From positions 930,001 through 994,000 of the forward strand of contig NZ_FNKP01000003.1 in assembly GCF_900099835.1 (NCBI RefSeq): a stretch of 64,000 bases of DNA, written 5' to 3'. Every line of letters starts with the position of its first letter. Within the stretch, counting starts at the first letter, position 1. Position numbers and translations under genes: made by a program. Below are positions 8,128-16,511 of the stretch, in pieces. Below the pieces are notes generated by a model that saw only the letters and a program-made list of their open reading frames with translations, did not search any database and was not told the origin of the DNA. The stretch comes from Paraburkholderia fungorum (GTDB lineage: Bacteria > Pseudomonadota > Gammaproteobacteria > Burkholderiales > Burkholderiaceae).

Positions 8128-8559
8128 TCAGTGATAGATCGTCTTTGAAGATTGCAGTTTGGAAAACTCGCCATGCCTGAATCTGAACCAGCCTTGTGAA
8201 CCTTGCATCACGACTTCATCGTCTTGCCAGAAGACGCGTTTGATTGTCATGCGCTGGTTGGCATGTTGGACGGTGGGCGGGCGGCGCTGAAAGTCGTAGA
8301 GCACCGGGCCGGAATCGGTTTGCACGAGCATGCGGGAGATCGTGTCATGCTTGCTGTCGATATCGTCGAAATGCGTCAGCGTGTTTGACGTAAAGCGATC
8401 GAAAGATTGCTGATCGAGCGTGGCTTCGAAACCGCGATCGACGTGCGTAAATTGCAGCGTGCCGGAGCGCGTCGCGAGCGAGTTGGACGCGCTGCTTTGT
8501 GCGTGGGCGCAGCTTATGACGGAGAGAGCGGTGAGAGTGGCGAGGAACAGTCGTTTCAT
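8128..8559 (-). CDS. Secreted hypothetical protein
   Basis: The 143-residue protein has a good signal peptide (MKRLFLATLTALSVISCAHAQ). The mature part is rich in polar residues (FTHVDRGFEATLDQQSFDRF, GWFRFRHGEF), suggesting a small beta-rich periplasmic domain. I do not recognise a family. A TTG 12 bases upstream is an alternative start. It lies upstream of, and co-directional with, the alpha/beta hydrolase gene, so the two may form an operon. Confidence 0.6.
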   Translation of the reverse strand: MKRLFLATLTALSVISCAHAQSSASNSLATRSGTLQFTHVDRGFEATLDQQSFDRFTSNTLTHFDDIDSKHDTISRMLVQTDSGPVLYDFQRRPPTVQHANQRMTIKRVFWQDDEVVMQGSQGWFRFRHGEFSKLQSSKTIYH

Positions 8560-8800
8560 ATTGCTTTTCAATTTCCTGTCTGGTCACGGCTGGATGCATG
8601 ATTGCCGATTGTCCATTGCACTATCCTTCTCGTCAAACGACCGCTATGCACTTCGACAGATGTTATTGCACTCAAGTGACAGGAGAAGCCCGACGTGTCC
8701 GACGAATATATTTTCAATGTCTTTGGCCGGATCATTGCGGTCGTCAGAAATCGAGCGCCGGGATCACTAGCTCTCGTTGTCCATGTGTGGCGAGACGCTT

Positions 8801-9784
8801 CTATCGCAACATTCGTTTGAAAAAATCCACCACATTGACGTTGAACTGCTCGTGAAACGCCGCCCGGTCGAAACCCGGAAGACTAATGCAGATCTCCGGC
8901 CGAAGTCGCGAAAGACGTGCATCGCAGGGCGGCAGGAAATCGTAATGACCGGCGTTGGCAACCATGTGAAAGTCGGGCGCGCGGGGCAAGTGGTCACGTA
9001 CCGGCTCATCGTAGTCGGGGTGCGGCTGGTGACGATCATCGGCGGCACTCCAGAGTTGCACCGGCGCGTGAACGCCACTTAACCCTGTACGACCGAACGC
9101 AAACCCGAACGAAGGCGCGGCGATGACAAGCGCTCCAATACGCGGATCGTGGACCCAGGCGTCAGTAGGTACGTTCGCAATGGAATGCACATCGACGCCG
9201 AAATGCCGTAGCGCTTCGCACAGATCCTGATCCGCGTGAGTCTGGCAAAACGGACCGATTGTCGAGAGGTCCGGGATTGCGCCCGCAGCCACCAGCACGG
9301 TGAATCCGCCGTTGGAGAAGCCAAATGCGCCGACGCGAGTCGCATCCAGTTGCGCGTGTCCATGCCAATCGTCGAGCATGTAGTCGATCAGCCGGTGAAG
9401 CTGGGCGGGACGGCGCCAAAGTTGCAGGACGCGGCTCTGGTCATCGAAAGTGTCTCCCGCGTGACTGACCGCCGCCGCGACGAAGCCCGCATGCGCCAAC
9501 GCCAGCGCCGTGTCGTAGTGGCTGCCGTACCAGCCTGCGCCGCCGTGAGACATCACCACGAGTGGCAGTCTATTACCCGCCAGCGGAGCGCCGCGCGCCA
9601 CTGTCTGGGTGACATCGCCCAACGCGCTCGAAGTCGCCGGCGAATCGGTCGGATACCAGATGCCCACGATGAGTGGCGGCTCCGCGCCGTTCGATATCCT
9701 GACCTCCTCAAAGCCGACATCGGTGGCGAAGGCGGCGACCGGGGCCAGACCTAAAAGGAAAATGACAATGACCATCAACCTCAC
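8801..9784 (-). CDS. Secreted alpha/beta hydrolase (platelet-activating-factor acetylhydrolase-like)
   Basis: The protein has about 327 residues. GTG at 9784 is favoured because GGAGG lies five bases upstream and it yields a compact signal peptide (RLMVIVIFLLGLAPVAAFA). The core shows VVMSHGGAGWYG (oxyanion region), GFSNGG (nucleophile elbow) and GHYDFLPPC (catalytic His). These features fit the predicted dienelactone hydrolase/PAF-acetylhydrolase-like group. Two cysteines in PFCQTHADQDLC may form a disulphide in the periplasm. It stands alone, and its substrate is unknown. Confidence 0.72.
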   Translation of the reverse strand: MRLMVIVIFLLGLAPVAAFATDVGFEEVRISNGAEPPLIVGIWYPTDSPATSSALGDVTQTVARGAPLAGNRLPLVVMSHGGAGWYGSHYDTALALAHAGFVAAAVSHAGDTFDDQSRVLQLWRRPAQLHRLIDYMLDDWHGHAQLDATRVGAFGFSNGGFTVLVAAGAIPDLSTIGPFCQTHADQDLCEALRHFGVDVHSIANVPTDAWVHDPRIGALVIAAPSFGFAFGRTGLSGVHAPVQLWSAADDRHQPHPDYDEPVRDHLPRAPDFHMVANAGHYDFLPPCDARLSRLRPEICISLPGFDRAAFHEQFNVNVVDFFKRMLR

Positions 9785-9962
9785 CGTGGCCTCCGTTACT
9801 GTCGTCGCACAAACCGAACGGTACACGCATTCGCGTTAGCCCAGCGAATGGCGCAGTGCGGCAAATTAATCGACTGCAGAAAGACAGTAGGCCCGATTCG
9901 AAGGACAATAGTCGATGTCGATCGAATTACATCGTTGAATTGGAATTGGAGTGAATTGAGCC

Positions 9963-10256
9963 ATGAAGAACACGTCCAGAATCTGGCCCGCGCTTTCTGT
10001 GTTGATGCTCTCGCTCGCGGGCTGCTCGACCGGCGGCGTGTCACAGAACCAGCCGGTGTTGAGCGCCGCGCAATGCGCCGATCTGGGCGCGCTTAGACAC
10101 AACGCGCCTGTGACACCCGAGCGAAGCCGCAGCGAACTGGCGGCCCTGAGAAAAGCGGGCTACGACCCGGGGCTACGGTTCGATCCACATTACCCGGATG
10201 ATTTGCAGGCGGCGCAGCAACAGGTCGATCTCTGGTACGACGCGCAATGCAGGTGA
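9963..10256 (+). CDS. DUF4148-type lipoprotein
   Basis: The 97-residue protein has a lipoprotein signal (LSLAGC, lipobox cysteine near residue 21). The C-terminal part RSELAALRKAGYDPG...YPDDLQAAQQQV matches the short DUF4148 motif found in many small exported proteins of Burkholderiaceae. The function of the family is unknown. It stands alone. Confidence 0.72.
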   Translation: MKNTSRIWPALSVLMLSLAGCSTGGVSQNQPVLSAAQCADLGALRHNAPVTPERSRSELAALRKAGYDPGLRFDPHYPDDLQAAQQQVDLWYDAQCR

Positions 10257-10379
10257 GCGAGAACCCCCTCTCATAATCTGCGTACCGCCCGGACTTCAGC
10301 CAGTGTTCTGGAATTCGGTGCGGCGACCTCGCGCTTGACTGGGCCCCCGCTGAACAGATCGTTGCCACCCACAGCCACC

Positions 10380-10655
10380 ATGACCATTGAACTGACTAAA
10401 GAACTACGAGCCGACGCGATCGCCTCCATTCAGCGTTATTTCGAAAAAAATATGGAGGAGCCGATAGGCAATATCGGTGCGGGCGCGCTCCTTGGTTTCT
10501 TCCTCGAAGAAATTGGACCTACCATTTACAACAAAGCCGTGGCCGATGTGCAGGAGCGACTCCAGCAGCGTATCTCTGAACTCGATTTCGACGTGCACGA
10601 AGACGAGTTCCAGTACTGGAAGAAATATGAAGTCAAATCGAAGCCACGGAAATGA
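10380..10655 (+). CDS. DUF2164 family protein
   Basis: The 91-residue protein starts MTIELTKELRADAIASIQRY and contains GNIGAGALLGFFLEEIGPTIYNKAV, the diagnostic core of DUF2164. It then has an acidic tail (DEFQYWKKYE). It is a small cytosolic protein family of unknown function. An upstream in-frame ATG at 10335 would add a non-conserved proline-rich stretch and was rejected. Confidence 0.85.
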   Translation: MTIELTKELRADAIASIQRYFEKNMEEPIGNIGAGALLGFFLEEIGPTIYNKAVADVQERLQQRISELDFDVHEDEFQYWKKYEVKSKPRK

Positions 10656-10752
10656 GCGTGGCTTCGACTAGTGCGATTTTCGTCAATCGCCGTGCGTCGA
10701 TGTAGTCGCATCACAACGGCTCGGCGAGATACAGTGGATCATCGAAACCGAC

Positions 10753-11289
10753 TCACTGCGCTTTCCACGCCCGAGGAACGCGATGAAAATACCTGTCGAA
10801 ATAGATCAGACTATCGCCGTCGTTGCGTACGCGAATCTCGGTCGTCTCCACGAACATGACCGAATGCGATCCAACCTCCTTCGCTTCGACAATCGTCCCT
10901 TGCAGGCTCGCGAGTGCTCCGCGTAGTACTGGCACGCCATCTATACCTTCGTCCCACACCGGCAACTTGAAGCGCTCTTCCATCGACAAACCGGTCATGC
11001 CCGCAAAGTGACGTGCAACGCCTTCGAGACTGGCCGGAATGACGTTGATACACACGTTCCTGTTGCCGTTAAAAACGGCATGCATCGCACTGGACCGGTT
11101 CAGGCAAACGAGCAGCGTGGGCGGCGCATCCGTGACGGAGCAAACGGCACTCGCGGTGATTCCGCAGCGGCCGTGTGGACCCGCCGTGGTAATGACGTTG
11201 ACCGCTGCGCCGAGGTGCGCCATGGCCTGGCGGAATTGCTGGCGAACGGGATCGACTTCGGTACTGGCCACTCTTTGAGCATTGGACAT
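10753..11289 (-). CDS. iacG: Flavin reductase of the IAA monooxygenase (IacG)
   Basis: The 178-residue protein is an HpaC-type NAD(P)H:flavin oxidoreductase. The body QAMAHLGAAVNVITT, GITASAVCSVTDAPPTLLVCLN and the C-terminal SLIYFDRYFHRV are typical of the reductase partners of two-component flavin monooxygenases. In iac clusters IacG supplies reduced flavin to the IAA-hydroxylating IacA. An AGGGGA Shine-Dalgarno precedes the start. It is separated from the other minus-strand iac genes by a divergent response-regulator gene, so it has its own promoter region (11290-11542). Confidence 0.88.
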   Translation of the reverse strand: MSNAQRVASTEVDPVRQQFRQAMAHLGAAVNVITTAGPHGRCGITASAVCSVTDAPPTLLVCLNRSSAMHAVFNGNRNVCINVIPASLEGVARHFAGMTGLSMEERFKLPVWDEGIDGVPVLRGALASLQGTIVEAKEVGSHSVMFVETTEIRVRNDGDSLIYFDRYFHRVPRAWKAQ

Positions 11290-11542
11290 GTGGACGTCCC
11301 CTATTAGTTGTAGAAGGGTTATCGGATGGTGTCGGATTGAACGGAAGGCAATGCACGAACACGGTTATCGCTAGCGCCTGAAGTGATGTCGCGCGAATTG
11401 GCGAGGTAGTGAGAGTGCGTATTTGCGAGCGGGAATTGGCCGGTTATCATTGATCCATGACAAGAACTGGCTGTGCGGGCATGGAGTTGTTTTCGCTGCG
11501 CATATAGATCCGCCAACCCCCCGCAGTTCGCAACGAGACTGA

Positions 11543-12181
11543 ATGTCCATGAACGAAGTGTCTCCGCTGGTTTATATCGTCGACGACGACAACGGTATGC
11601 GTACGTCGCTTGCGTGGCTGCTCGAATCGGTCGGCATCCGTTCGCAGGGATTTGTCAGCGCGGCGGATTTCTTTGTCGCGTTCGATGCAAAAGTGCCGGC
11701 CTGTCTCGTGCTGGACGTCCGCATGCCGGAAACGAGCGGCTTCGACGTGCAGGAAGAATTGAACCGTCGCGGCGCGACGTTGCCGATCATTTTCGTTAGC
11801 GGGCATGGCGATATTCCAATGTCGGTGCGTGCGCTTCAGCAAGGCGCAATCGATTTCGTCGAGAAGCCGTACAACTCGCAGCAAATGCTCGAGCGCGTGC
11901 AACGTGCGATAAAACTCGCCACGCAGCGTCACGCGAAAGACGTGCGTCTGCGCGAATTGCGCGAGCGCGTGAACTCGCTCACCACCCGCGAGAAAGAAGT
12001 GCTGCGCGGGCTGATAGAAGGCAAACCCAGCAAGCGCATCGCGTCGGATATGTCGATCAGCGTGAAAACGGTGGACGTGCATCGTTCGAGCATCAAGGAA
12101 AAGCTGGGTGCGGTGTCGATAGCAACGCTCGTGCGCGACGTGCTCGAAGTGTGGAGTCCGCCGGGCGAGCAACGCGACTAG
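11543..12181 (+). CDS. FixJ/NarL-type response regulator of the iac cluster
   Basis: The 212-residue protein has an N-terminal receiver domain with the acidic pocket VDDDNG, phosphoacceptor Asp58 (LVLDVRMPE) and the conserved Lys in VEKPY. A C-terminal LuxR-type helix-turn-helix follows (LTTREKEVLRGLIEGKPSKRIASDMSIS, VKTVDVHRSSIKEKLG). It resembles FixJ. The only histidine kinase in the window lies 4.3 kb away within the same cluster, and a two-component system controlling iac genes is known in Paraburkholderia phytofirmans, so the pairing is well supported by context. It is transcribed against iacE, and the two stop codons share the bases CTAG. Confidence 0.88.
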   Translation: MSMNEVSPLVYIVDDDNGMRTSLAWLLESVGIRSQGFVSAADFFVAFDAKVPACLVLDVRMPETSGFDVQEELNRRGATLPIIFVSGHGDIPMSVRALQQGAIDFVEKPYNSQQMLERVQRAIKLATQRHAKDVRLRELRERVNSLTTREKEVLRGLIEGKPSKRIASDMSISVKTVDVHRSSIKEKLGAVSIATLVRDVLEVWSPPGEQRD

Positions 12182-12921
12182 CGCATGTAGAGGCCGCCGT
12201 TCACGTCCCAACACGCGCCGTTGGCGAAATAGGCCTCTGCCGATGCAAGCAATACGGCGACATCCGCAACATATGCAGCGGAGCCGAGCCTTCCTACTGG
12301 AATGCCCGCGATCACTGTGGCGAGTTTGTCAGCGGGAACGCTTTCGTGGACGATGGGCAAATCCAGTGGACCCGGCGAGATCGCGTTAACGGTCACGCCA
12401 TGCGCGGCGAGGTCGCGCGCGAAAACTTTGGTCAACGTGATTGCGCCGCCCTTCGCTGCCGCATAATGCGCGCCGGTCGCTGATCCGCCGTTTTGACCCG
12501 CTAGCGAAGCGATATTCACAATGCGTCCCGCGCCACGATCCGCGAAGTACTGGCCGAATACCTGGCAACCGAACAACACGCTACGCAGATTGATGTCGAT
12601 CACCTGATCGAACTGCTCTGCTGTGATCTCCATCACAGGCACGACTTTCGATGCGCCCGCGTTATTGACGAGCGCATCGATCGAACCCCAGCGTTCGATC
12701 AGCGCATCGCGTGCGGCCTCGAAATCGGCTTTCGATGAAACGTCAAGTCTGAGCGCGCACGCGCTCGATCCGTCTTCACTTAACTCTCGCGCGAGCGCTT
12801 GCGTCGGTTCGACCGCGATATCGGCCAATGCGACGTTGTAGCCCGCTGCGTGGAAGCGGCGCGCGACCACTGCACCCAGTCCACGCGCAGCACCGGTGAC
12901 GATTACTGTTCTGTTCGACAT
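12178..12921 (-). CDS. iacE: Short-chain dehydrogenase IacE
   Basis: The 247-residue classical SDR has the cofactor motif TGAARGLG near the N terminus, NNAG (VNNAGASK), and the catalytic Ser plus YxxxK (YAAAKGG). It resembles FabG-like reductases. In iac clusters IacE works just after IacA on the oxidised indole acetate, giving dioxindole-3-acetate. It is the last gene of a minus-strand run iacA-iacB-iacI-iacH-iacE and starts 66 bp after iacH. Assignment as IacE rests on cluster context as well as family. Confidence 0.85.
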   Translation of the reverse strand: MSNRTVIVTGAARGLGAVVARRFHAAGYNVALADIAVEPTQALARELSEDGSSACALRLDVSSKADFEAARDALIERWGSIDALVNNAGASKVVPVMEITAEQFDQVIDINLRSVLFGCQVFGQYFADRGAGRIVNIASLAGQNGGSATGAHYAAAKGGAITLTKVFARDLAAHGVTVNAISPGPLDLPIVHESVPADKLATVIAGIPVGRLGSAAYVADVAVLLASAEAYFANGACWDVNGGLYMR

Positions 12922-12987
12922 GTCGAAACTTTCCTTTGAGTACGCATTAAGCAGCGGAACACTTGTGTCATGGCGGATTCGCTGTTT

Positions 12988-14124
12988 TTAGCGAGTGAGA
13001 ATCGCCTCGATATGCGCCGCAACGGCACATACCATTTCGTCCGCCCCTTTGCGTCCGACGATCTGCAAACCCGCTTTTAACGGCGAGTTTTTCAGAGGGA
13101 CAGGAAGCGTGAGCGCGGGATGTCCGCTGAGGTTGAAAGGACGAATCAACGACGACATGCCGATGACCGATGTTCCCGCGCGTGCAGCTTCGACGGTAAT
13201 GGGCAGCGTGGGCATGGTCGGGAGCACGAGGATGTCGGCGTCTTCCAGCGCGCGATTGACTTCATCGGTAAAGCTACGTCGCACGCTTTCGGCTGCTTCC
13301 AGGTCAGCGGGCGTCGTGTTGGCAGCGGCGCGCAATCGGGATTCGATATCGGGTCCGAGCTTGCCGGTTTCCACTAAATGGCCGAATGCCTGCCAGGTTT
13401 CCGCGTTGATAACGGCGAGTCCAGCCGAAAATGCGGCGCTCATGAGTTCGAATTCGACACGGTGCGAAGCTAATTCCGCGCGTTGTAGGGCGGCTTCAAT
13501 CGCTTGCGTTATGTCGGTGTCTGCCTCCACGGTGACGATGCCTACACGTACACCGGTGGCATCGCGACGCGCATCGCCCGCATTGAATGATGGGTCGATC
13601 GCCGACATCAGGCGAATGATCGTGTCCATGTCACGCGCAAACGGTCCGACGCAATCGAGCGTCGTTACGCGGGGCGCGATACCGTTGCGCGAAACACGGC
13701 CGAACGTTGGTTTGAGTCCGATCACGCCACAACACGCAGCGGGTCCGCGAATCGAGCCGCCGGTGTCGGTGCCGAGAGCGGCATCCACGAGGTGTTGTCC
13801 CACTGCGGAAGCAGAGCCACTCGACGAACCGCCCGGAATGCGCGCCGGGTCCTGTGGATTCGGTGGCGTTCCATGCAGATCGTTAATGCCGGTCATGCCG
13901 AATGCCAACTCGTGCATGTTCGTTTTGCCCGTGACTCGCCATCCTGCATCGAGCAGACGCTGCACGACTTCGGAATGCGTGGAAGCAGGTGGTGCATCGG
14001 CCAATGCACGACTCGCGGCGGTCGTCGGATAGCCGGCAATGTCGATGCTGTCCTTGATCGCGACTGAGGGCGCATTCGCGTCGCCAGACGTTGCGAGGTG
14101 GAACTGTTTGAGAAATGCGCTCAT
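12988..14124 (-). CDS. iacH: Amidase-family protein IacH
   Basis: The 378-residue amidase-signature enzyme has the Ser-cisSer-Lys triad visible as Lys24 (VAIKDSID), Ser100 (PGGSSSGSA) and Ser124 (GTDTGGSIR), with the usual 24-residue spacing between the serines. IacH homologues are constant members of iac clusters, but their exact step is not settled. Hydrolysis of an amide or lactam intermediate is the family-based expectation. The start codon overlaps the iacI stop by four bases (ATGA), so the two are translationally coupled. The length is on the short side for amidases. Confidence 0.85.
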   Translation of the reverse strand: MSAFLKQFHLATSGDANAPSVAIKDSIDIAGYPTTAASRALADAPPASTHSEVVQRLLDAGWRVTGKTNMHELAFGMTGINDLHGTPPNPQDPARIPGGSSSGSASAVGQHLVDAALGTDTGGSIRGPAACCGVIGLKPTFGRVSRNGIAPRVTTLDCVGPFARDMDTIIRLMSAIDPSFNAGDARRDATGVRVGIVTVEADTDITQAIEAALQRAELASHRVEFELMSAAFSAGLAVINAETWQAFGHLVETGKLGPDIESRLRAAANTTPADLEAAESVRRSFTDEVNRALEDADILVLPTMPTLPITVEAARAGTSVIGMSSLIRPFNLSGHPALTLPVPLKNSPLKAGLQIVGRKGADEMVCAVAAHIEAILTR

Positions 14125-14660
14125 ACGGGAACTCCGTTACGCGGATTGACTTGCCACGGTGCATCGAAAAGACGTTCAGTGCGAAAGTGTTGAATCAGCC
14201 ACGTCAGTCCTCGATCGTGACGCGAGGGCACGAAGTCCACTTCAAGGCGCGCCGCGATCAACTCCGCTTGCCCATCGATATAGCCGGATGCCTGCAACAT
14301 GATCCAGCGTCCCCTGGCTTTATCGGCATCGTCAGCCACTTCGATATGTTCCGAGGTCAGGAAATGCACGTTGGTCGAAAAATGCGGCGTGGGCGGCAGA
14401 TATCGTTGCAGCATCGCGGCGATCTGCGCGCGTCCGTGCAGACATCCGAACTTGTTTGCGTATGGCGAGCCGATACCTTCCCACACGGCGTCTTCTGAAA
14501 AGAGCGCGGCGAGCGATTCGCCGTCTTGTGCCTGCGTGGGAACGTCGCACAACGCCATGTAACGCGCGATGGCTTTGCGCACCGAGTTCTGCGCTTCAAG
14601 TGCGATCAATCGCGCCTGCAACGCGCGCAATGCCGTCGTGTCGAATGTCGATTCGGTCAT
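14121..14660 (-). CDS. iacI: SnoaL/NTF2-like protein IacI
   Basis: The 179-residue protein has an N-terminal helical lead (ALQARLIALEAQNSVRKAIARY) followed by an NTF2-like fold (LAALFSEDAVWEGIG, HGRAQIAAMLQRYLP, HFSTNVHFLTS, GRWIMLQASGYIDG). This is the SnoaL-like type present as IacI in iac clusters. Members can be isomerases, cyclases or hydroxylase accessory proteins. It starts five bases after iacB and overlaps iacH by four bases, in one operon. The longer reading frame upstream of 14660 runs through iacB and is not used. Confidence 0.82.
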   Translation of the reverse strand: MTESTFDTTALRALQARLIALEAQNSVRKAIARYMALCDVPTQAQDGESLAALFSEDAVWEGIGSPYANKFGCLHGRAQIAAMLQRYLPPTPHFSTNVHFLTSEHIEVADDADKARGRWIMLQASGYIDGQAELIAARLEVDFVPSRHDRGLTWLIQHFRTERLFDAPWQVNPRNGVPV

Positions 14661-14665
14661 GAACG

Positions 14666-15061
14666 TCAGCCGTTGTTCGTTGCCGAAGTTGCTGCGGCAA
14701 CAGCAGGCGGAACAGCCAGCGCGCGGCCGACACGCGCCTCGATCTTGCCGTAGCGCCACAGGTTGTACTCGCCCACTTGCGTGGTTCGATACAGATTGCA
14801 GACGGCGACAGCCGTGTCGAAATCGGCGACATCGGCCATGATGTAGAACGTCCACGGCGCGCTGTCGGCCTGGCCGACCACCAGCCGGTCGTCGTCCATG
14901 ATGCCGAGGACGCGCACGTTTTCCATCGACTCGACGGCGCTCAGCATCTTGCCGTAGGCCTGCCACACCTCACCTATTTGCTCGCGCGGCAAGTCGAAGA
15001 AATTCTGCGTGACGCCGCAGCAGAAAAGTACACGCAAGGGCAGGTTTCGAGTGTCGGTCAT
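14666..15061 (-). CDS. iacB: IacB, small protein of IAA catabolism
   Basis: The 131-residue protein occupies the place of IacB, directly after iacA (38 bp) and before iacI. It has no recognisable catalytic motif. The pattern LRVLFCCGV, WQAYGKMLSAVESMENVRVLGIMDDDRLVVG, WTFYIMADVADFDTAVAVCN suggests a small alpha/beta ferredoxin-like fold. IacB has no firmly established reaction. The C terminus is Ala-rich and probably disordered. The assignment is by position and by resemblance to the small conserved protein of iac clusters. Confidence 0.75.
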   Translation of the reverse strand: MTDTRNLPLRVLFCCGVTQNFFDLPREQIGEVWQAYGKMLSAVESMENVRVLGIMDDDRLVVGQADSAPWTFYIMADVADFDTAVAVCNLYRTTQVGEYNLWRYGKIEARVGRALAVPPAVAAATSATNNG

Positions 15062-15099
15062 GGTGAGGTTTCCTTATGTTGAATGTCGAATAAAGCGTG

Positions 15100-16269
15100 T
15101 CAGAGATAGCCCGGAATCGGCGGCACGCCGACGAACACCGCACCCGCGCCGTCATAGTTGCCTTCGCCGAGAAACGCGTGTTGCGTGACGACCATCGAGT
15201 CGCGCATCAACCTTTGCAGCGGATGCGTGCGATAGATCGCCATCGTGCCGCCGAGCCGGTACGCGCGGTTCACCACGTCAGCGCCTTCGCGCGCAATCTG
15301 AGTAGCCGACAAACGCAACAGACTGACCTGGTCAGGCGTCACTTCGTTGCCTGCAAGAATCGATTGCCACACGCTATCCGTCGATTCGTAGAAGAACGCG
15401 CGCGCCGAGCGCAGTTGCGCTTCGGCTTTTGCAAGCTCGATCCGGTAGTAAGCGCGGTCTGCGAGTTGTGGCGCACCGGTCGTAGTCTTGCGGCCGCCCG
15501 CCATGTTGTTCGCGACATCGAGTGCGGCCCGTGCGAGACCCAGGTTCACGACCGCCAGCACTTGCGCCGCGTAGGCGATGGTCGGATAGCGATAGAGCGG
15601 CTCGTCGACGGTCGGTGCGCCACCACGCACGAAGGTCCAGTCTTGTGCGACGAACTGGTCGGTTACGCGTAAATCGTGGCTGCCGGTGCCCTGCATGCCG
15701 ACCACGTTCCAGTTCTCGACGATCTCCACCTGTTCCGCACGGAACACAGCCGTTTGCGGCTTGCCAGGTGCGCTGCCTGCGTTGCCCGTGCTGATCCCTA
15801 CGCCGAGCCAGTCCGCGCCCTTGCAACCGCTCGCAAACTTCCACAACCCGTTCACGCGATACCCGCCCGCGGCAGGTGTCGCGTTCTGAACCGGAAAGAG
15901 ACCGCCCGCGAACACCTGGTCCGGCCCGTTCGCGTAGATTGCGGCTTGCGTGGCGAGCGGCAGCGCGGCGAGATACACGTTCGCCGAGCCGAAGCTGGCA
16001 ACCCACGCGGCCGAACCGTCGGCCGCTGCAATGCGCTCGATCATCTGCAGGAATTCGTCAGGCGCGCGCGCGTCACCGCCAAAGCGCTTCGGTGTGGCCG
16101 CACGATAAATGCCCACACGTTTCAGCTTGTCGATTACATCGCGTGGTACGTGTGAGAGCCGTTCGAATTCTTCGCGTCGTTGAGCGATTTCCGCGATCAC
16201 GTCGTCTAGTGTGAGTTCATCCGTCTGATCGACGAGGTCTTCCTTCTTTACGGCAGCGGTGAGCGACAT
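15100..16269 (-). CDS. iacA: Indole-3-acetate monooxygenase IacA
   Basis: The 389-residue flavoprotein has the acyl-CoA dehydrogenase/HpaB-like group D monooxygenase fold. There is an N-terminal helical domain (EEFERLSHVPRDVIDKLKRVGIYRAATPKRFGG), a middle segment (AADGSAAWVASFGSANVYLA, GLWKFASGCKGADWLGVG) and a C-terminal four-helix domain (LYRYPTIAYAAQVLAVVNLGLARAALDVANNMAGG). IacA performs the first oxidation of IAA using reduced flavin from IacG. ATG 16269 gives the N terminus MSLTAAVKKED. It is the first gene of the A-B-I-H-E run and is divergent from the histidine-kinase gene. Confidence 0.9.
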   Translation of the reverse strand: MSLTAAVKKEDLVDQTDELTLDDVIAEIAQRREEFERLSHVPRDVIDKLKRVGIYRAATPKRFGGDARAPDEFLQMIERIAAADGSAAWVASFGSANVYLAALPLATQAAIYANGPDQVFAGGLFPVQNATPAAGGYRVNGLWKFASGCKGADWLGVGISTGNAGSAPGKPQTAVFRAEQVEIVENWNVVGMQGTGSHDLRVTDQFVAQDWTFVRGGAPTVDEPLYRYPTIAYAAQVLAVVNLGLARAALDVANNMAGGRKTTTGAPQLADRAYYRIELAKAEAQLRSARAFFYESTDSVWQSILAGNEVTPDQVSLLRLSATQIAREGADVVNRAYRLGGTMAIYRTHPLQRLMRDSMVVTQHAFLGEGNYDGAGAVFVGVPPIPGYL

Positions 16270-16391
16270 GAGCGTCTCCGAACCTTTTAGTAGTTGAGGA
16301 TAAAGTGGGGAAGGTGTGCAGGCCGCACACGGTGATGCCAGTCTAGGAACACAAAAAATCGCGAACAATTGGGAAGAGACCGTGCGGCATA

Positions 16392-16426
16392 CGGTGATTC
16401 ACCGGGTCCGCTAAAGAAATCTTTAG
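16392..16426. promoter_or_regulatory. Two inverted repeats between iacA and the kinase gene
   Basis: CGGTG-N3-CACCG (16392-16404) and CTAAAG-AAAT-CTTTAG (16411-16426) lie side by side in the divergent promoter region (16270-16511). Dyads of this size are usual for dimeric LuxR/FixJ-type regulators, so one of them may be the site for the cluster's response regulator. This is inference; no binding data can be read from sequence. Confidence 0.4.
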
Positions 16427-16511
16427 AGGTCGGCTGAGGGCGCCGGTGGTATGGTTGAAGCTCGCCAAAACTGTCGTTCGATTGCCGCTCTCCGCATTGG
16501 AAATGTGCTCC

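Noticed and set aside
14661..14966. N-terminal extension of iacI
   Set aside because: It overlaps iacB in another frame; iacB has the better coding character and the expected position.
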